DNA of 8,443 nucleotides from Fiminaster sp050874705. Lineage in GTDB: Bacteria; Bacillota_I; Bacilli_A; RFN20; CAG-826. The translations under genes were made by a program, and so were the position numbers. The stretch covers positions 1 to 8,443 of the forward strand of contig JBNMLE010000041.1 of assembly GCA_050874705.1 (NCBI GenBank), given 5' to 3'. The notes under the pieces are model-generated. The model saw nothing but the letters and a program-made list of their open reading frames with translations, searched no databases and had not been told where the DNA came from. Below are positions 5,257 through 8,443 of the stretch, in pieces. Within the stretch, counting starts at the first letter, position 1, and each line of letters opens with the position of its first letter.

Positions 5257-7266
5257 TTACGCCTCCTTTTTATCGTTATTAATAATTTTAAGAAATTGTT
5301 CTTCATCCATGGTTTCAACACCAAGTTCATTAGCTTTATCAAGTTTAGAACCTGCTTCCGCTCCATAGATAACATAATTAGTTTTTTTAGAGACAGAACC
5401 CGCTACTTTAGCTCCAAGATTTTCTAGAAGTTCAGTAGCTTCTTTTCTACCAAAATGAGTTAGTGTTCCTGTTAAGACAACTGTTTTATTATAAAATGGT
5501 GAATTCTCATCAACTTTTGTTGTTCCAAGATAATCAAAATTCAAACCATAATCTTTTAATTTTTGAATCATCGCAAGATTGTCTTCGTTGTGAAAATAAT
5601 TATATAAAGAATTTGCGCTTACTGGTCCGACATCAGGAATCTTTAAATATTCTTCAACACTTATATCTTTAAATTTTTCAAGATTAAGATATCTTCTTGC
5701 TAATATTTTGGCCATCTTTTCGCCAACTTCTTTAATTCCTAGGCCAAATAATAATCTTTCAAGAGAATTTTCTTTAGATTTATAAATTGCATTAATTAAA
5801 TTATCGACTGATTTATCTTTCCATCCATCAATGTTCATAATATCTTCACGATGTTCAAATAAACGATATATTGAAGGAATATCACTTATAAAACCTTCAT
5901 TAAAGAATTCTTCAACAACTTTTTCACCCATTCCATCTATATCCATAGCGTCTCTTGAAGAAAAATGAATCATACCTTCAATTCTTCTAGCAGGACATGT
6001 TGGTGAAACGCAGAAATGCATTGCATCTTTTTTAATAAGAGGTGAACCACAGACTGGACATTTATCAATCATTACAAAGTCTCTTTCAGTTCCATCTCTT
6101 TTTTCAATTAAAGGACGAACAACTTCTGGAATTACATCTCCAGCTTTTCTAAGAATAATATAATCACCTATTTTCAATCCTTTCTCGCGGACGAAATCTT
6201 CATTATGAAGAGTGGCTCTTTGAACAGTTGAACCCGCTACCTTGGTTGGTTTAATAACTGCGTTTGGTGTTATTTTTCCTGTTCTTCCAACGGTAAAAAT
6301 AATATCCTCAAGTTTTGTAACTACTTCTTCAGGTGGAAATTTATATGCAATAGCCCATTTTGGTGTTTTTGCAGTATAACCAAGGGCTTCATATTTAGTA
6401 ATATCATTAACTTTTATGACAATACCATCGATATCATAACCTAACGATGGACGCTTCTCGGTATATTCTTTTATATAAGAAAGAACTTCATCAATACCAA
6501 CACAAATCCTTCTTTCTTTATTTGTTCTAAAACCGATTGATTCTATATAGTTAAGAGCATCGCTATGCTTTTTAAAACCAAGCTCATCAGCGTTTACAAG
6601 ATAATACCAAAATGCTTCGAGTTTTCTAGAAGCCGCTACTGAAGAATCAAGTTGTCTTATTGATCCAGCGGCAGCATTTCTAGCATTAGCTAATAAAGGT
6701 TCATGATTTTCTTCTCTTTTTTTATTGAGTTCATTTAGAACCTTTTTAGACATATAGACTTCACCGCGAACTTCGAAATCTCTTTTTTCTTTTGAAATAG
6801 TTGGAATTGATTTAATGGTTAAAACATTACTAGTGACATCTTCACCTTCATTTCCATCACCACGTGTCGCCGCATAATTTAAATGACCATTAACATAATC
6901 AAGGGACATAGCAAGTCCATCAATTTTCATTTCACACATGTATTCAACTTTATCAACATGAATAACATCTCTTACTTTTTGGTCAAAATCCCTTAAATCC
7001 TTTTCATTAAAAGCATTAGCAAGTGAGAGCATCATTCTTTTGTGTTTAATTTTTGCGAAAGATGATAAAACAGTTCCTCCAACTCTTTGGGTTGGTGAAA
7101 ATGGTGTTTTTAGTTCAGGGCGATCCTTTTCAATTGCAATTAATTCATTCATTAAGCGATCATATTCACCATCAGGAACGCTAGGGTTATCTAAAACATA
7201 ATATTCGTAATTATATTGTTCCAATAATTTTGTAATTTCTTGAACTCTTTCTTTTAAATCATTCAT
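5257..7266 (-). CDS. ligA: NAD+-dependent DNA ligase LigA
   Basis: LigA seals nicks in DNA during replication and repair, using NAD+ as AMP donor. At 669 residues it is full length and all domains are present. The Ia NAD-binding domain includes YYVLDNPSVPDGEYDRL (22-38). The adenylation domain has KIDG with the AMP-accepting Lys114, then TRGDGNEGEDVT (134-145), FEVRGEVYM (164-172), ANARNAAAGSIRQLD (193-207) and YDIDGIVIKV (277-286). The OB fold covers VGRTGKITPNA to GDVIPEV (326-382). A four-Cys zinc finger is formed by Cys403, Cys406, Cys419 and Cys424. Helix-hairpin-helix repeats include MDIDGMGEKV (441-450) and LFGLGIKEVGE (506-516). The C-terminal BRCT domain runs from about 590 to 662. 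The ATG overlaps the pcrA stop as ATGA and has AAGAGGA at 8 nt spacing. The pcrA-ligA pairing is common in Bacillota. Confidence 0.98.
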   Translation of the reverse strand: MNDLKERVQEITKLLEQYNYEYYVLDNPSVPDGEYDRLMNELIAIEKDRPELKTPFSPTQRVGGTVLSSFAKIKHKRMMLSLANAFNEKDLRDFDQKVRDVIHVDKVEYMCEMKIDGLAMSLDYVNGHLNYAATRGDGNEGEDVTSNVLTIKSIPTISKEKRDFEVRGEVYMSKKVLNELNKKREENHEPLLANARNAAAGSIRQLDSSVAASRKLEAFWYYLVNADELGFKKHSDALNYIESIGFRTNKERRICVGIDEVLSYIKEYTEKRPSLGYDIDGIVIKVNDITKYEALGYTAKTPKWAIAYKFPPEEVVTKLEDIIFTVGRTGKITPNAVIKPTKVAGSTVQRATLHNEDFVREKGLKIGDYIILRKAGDVIPEVVRPLIEKRDGTERDFVMIDKCPVCGSPLIKKDAMHFCVSPTCPARRIEGMIHFSSRDAMDIDGMGEKVVEEFFNEGFISDIPSIYRLFEHREDIMNIDGWKDKSVDNLINAIYKSKENSLERLLFGLGIKEVGEKMAKILARRYLNLEKFKDISVEEYLKIPDVGPVSANSLYNYFHNEDNLAMIQKLKDYGLNFDYLGTTKVDENSPFYNKTVVLTGTLTHFGRKEATELLENLGAKVAGSVSKKTNYVIYGAEAGSKLDKANELGVETMDEEQFLKIINNDKKEA
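5262..5270 (-). promoter_or_regulatory. Consensus-strength ribosome binding site of gatC
   Basis: AAAAGGAGG on the minus strand lies 7 nt before the gatC ATG and sits in the last codons of ligA (Lys-Glu-Ala then TAA). It is the closest match to the full anti-Shine-Dalgarno complement in the window and fixes the gatC start. Confidence 0.85.
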
Positions 7267-8443
7267 GCTTCGATTCCTCTTTTTTCACGATGTAATTTTA
7301 TATGATTAGACATAAGCGTTTTTGTGCCATGATTATCAAAATTAATTTCCACTAAATCATCCATTACAGCGGTTACAACACCTCTTCCAAAAACATCATG
7401 TATTGCAATATCTCCAACTTTCCAATTAGAAATTCCGTTTTCCTTCTTTTCTTCTTTCTTAGAAGTGAAGAAATCATCAAATGAAGTTTGTTCATCCATA
7501 AAATATCCAATAGAATTAGGTTTTTTATATGCGCCTTTATATGCTGAATTATTTTCTCTTATTAGTCCTGCTTCATTAATAAAAGCAGATTGTTTTCCTT
7601 CTTGACTTAGAACAAATGAATAAGATGTATTAGCGGTAACAAATAGTTTTTTCTTAGCTCTTGTAAATGCAACATAACAAAGCCTTCTTTCTTCTTCAAG
7701 ACCATCATGTCCACTTTCATCGAGTGTTCTTTGTGATGGGAAAACACCATCAATTAAAGAAACAACAAATACATAATTAAACTCAAGACCTTTTGCAACA
7801 TGAATTGTCATTAATGAAACCTGATTATTATCAACAATTTCATCTTGTGAAGTTTGTAATGTTGCATTTTGCAAATATTCATCAAATGATGATTCAGGAT
7901 TTTCTTTCATGAACGAGTTGATGTTTTCGAACAATGCTTTAACGTTGCCAAGTCTTTCTTCGGCGGTTTCGTCATCGCTTTTTAAATAATCGTAATAACC
8001 AATATCCATTAAAAAATCTTCTAGAATCTTTGAATAGGCCTCGAGATTTTCATCTAATTTTGATCTAGTAATTTTAATTTTATCAATTAGGATAGCTAAC
8101 GCTAAAACCATCTTTGGTTTCAACATTGTTGAGCGATTTTCGATTTCATCAAGATATTCTAAATATGACATTCCATTTGCGTTCTTTTCCGCTTTTAAAA
8201 TATCCATTGATGAATCACCAATTCCTCTTCTTGGAACATTTATAATTCTTTCAAATGAAATATCATCTTTTGGATTATATAAAAGTCTAAAATAGGCTAA
8301 AACATCTTTGATTTCTTTTCTTTGGAAGAATTTTAAACCACCATAAATTTGATAAGGGATTCTTCTTTTCATTAATTCGTTTTCGAAAGGAAGAGTTAAA
8401 TATGCGGCACGATATAAAATAACAATATCTTTATATTGAACAC
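7263..8443 (-). CDS. pcrA: ATP-dependent DNA helicase PcrA/UvrD, C-terminal part (5' end beyond the window)
   Basis: This is the C-terminal 392 residues of a superfamily 1A 3'-5' helicase that acts in nucleotide excision repair, removal of recombination intermediates and replication-transcription conflicts. The reading frame stays open to the right edge: 23 codons before the internal ATG at 8372 encode VQYKDIVILYR..., which is helicase motif IV, so that ATG is not the start. Next comes IPYQIYGGLKFFQRKEIKDVLAY (28-50 of the fragment) and NVPRRGIG (68-75). Motif V is TIHVAKGLEF (202-211), followed by DGVFPSQR. Motif VI is EEERRLCYVAFTRAKKKLF (about 239-257). The end, NWKVGDIAIHDVFGRGVV (339-356) onward, is the Tudor-like domain that binds RNA polymerase in PcrA. 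The ATPase Walker A and DE-box motifs lie outside the window. The family is about 730-770 residues, so roughly half is missing. The context with ligA favours pcrA over uvrD or rep. The stop is TGA. Confidence 0.95.
   Translation of the reverse strand, partial: VQYKDIVILYRAAYLTLPFENELMKRRIPYQIYGGLKFFQRKEIKDVLAYFRLLYNPKDDISFERIINVPRRGIGDSSMDILKAEKNANGMSYLEYLDEIENRSTMLKPKMVLALAILIDKIKITRSKLDENLEAYSKILEDFLMDIGYYDYLKSDDETAEERLGNVKALFENINSFMKENPESSFDEYLQNATLQTSQDEIVDNNQVSLMTIHVAKGLEFNYVFVVSLIDGVFPSQRTLDESGHDGLEEERRLCYVAFTRAKKKLFVTANTSYSFVLSQEGKQSAFINEAGLIRENNSAYKGAYKKPNSIGYFMDEQTSFDDFFTSKKEEKKENGISNWKVGDIAIHDVFGRGVVTAVMDDLVEINFDNHGTKTLMSNHIKLHREKRGIEA
7275..7281 (-). promoter_or_regulatory. Ribosome binding site of ligA and ATGA overlap with pcrA
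   Basis: AAGAGGA on the minus strand ends 8 nt before the ligA ATG and lies inside the last codons of pcrA. The ligA ATG and the pcrA TGA share bases (ATGA), the classical arrangement for translational coupling. Confidence 0.75.

Noticed and set aside
8370..8372. ATG at 8372 as the start of a short helicase gene
   Set aside because: The frame continues to the window edge with a sequence matching helicase motif IV (DIVILYR), and a protein starting here would lack the ATPase domain. The gene is simply cut by the window.
1..8443. Novel defence, mobile or RNA-based system
   Set aside because: I looked for repeats, spacers, inverted repeat ends, transposase or recombinase motifs, tRNA-like folds and long non-coding gaps. 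The window is continuous housekeeping coding sequence with no gap above 11 bp between genes, so there is no room or signal for one.

Overview
The window is AT-rich bacterial DNA holding seven genes packed head to tail, all on the minus strand. The genes read from right to left. In transcription order they are the 3' part of a PcrA/UvrD-type DNA helicase (cut by the right edge), ligA (NAD+-dependent DNA ligase), gatC, gatA and gatB (the tRNA-dependent amidotransferase), galE (UDP-glucose 4-epimerase) and an alpha/beta hydrolase of the lysophospholipase/monoacylglycerol lipase type. The pcrA-ligA-gatCAB order is a familiar arrangement in Bacillota and Bacilli-like low-GC bacteria. GatB lacks the N-terminal cysteine cluster, as I recall is the case for Bacilli GatB proteins. 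All Trp codons I checked in several genes are TGG, and pcrA ends in TGA, so nothing points to the TGA=Trp code of Mycoplasma and Spiroplasma. My best guess is an uncultured or poorly known member of Bacilli/Erysipelotrichia/Acholeplasma-like Mycoplasmatota; this is inference from gene order and composition only.

Layout. Positions 1-65 are non-coding AT-rich DNA. Positions 66-90 hold a strong intrinsic terminator for the minus-strand transcript, starting 6 nt after the last stop codon. From 97 to the right edge the DNA is almost entirely coding. Junctions are 4 bp overlap (pcrA/ligA), 2 bp gap (ligA/gatC), 1 bp overlap (gatC/gatA), 4 bp gap (gatA/gatB with the supported start), 2 bp gap (gatB/galE) and 11 bp gap (galE/hydrolase). 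There is no intergenic room for a promoter inside the cluster, so the simplest reading is one polycistronic mRNA that starts beyond position 8443 and ends at the terminator.

Function. PcrA and LigA serve DNA repair and replication. GatCAB makes Gln-tRNA(Gln), and possibly Asn-tRNA(Asn), by amidating misacylated tRNA. GalE supplies UDP-galactose and, judging by its Cys at the substrate gate, perhaps UDP-GalNAc for glycolipids or surface polysaccharides. The final hydrolase probably cleaves an acyl ester. The genes share a transcript rather than one pathway.

I found no sign of a novel system, mobile element, CRISPR array, RNA gene or phage gene. The points worth a second look are modest: the GalE gate residue, active-site departures in the hydrolase and in GatA, the missing CamS-type gene, the two-gene tail on the operon, and the start/stop signal arrangement at several junctions.
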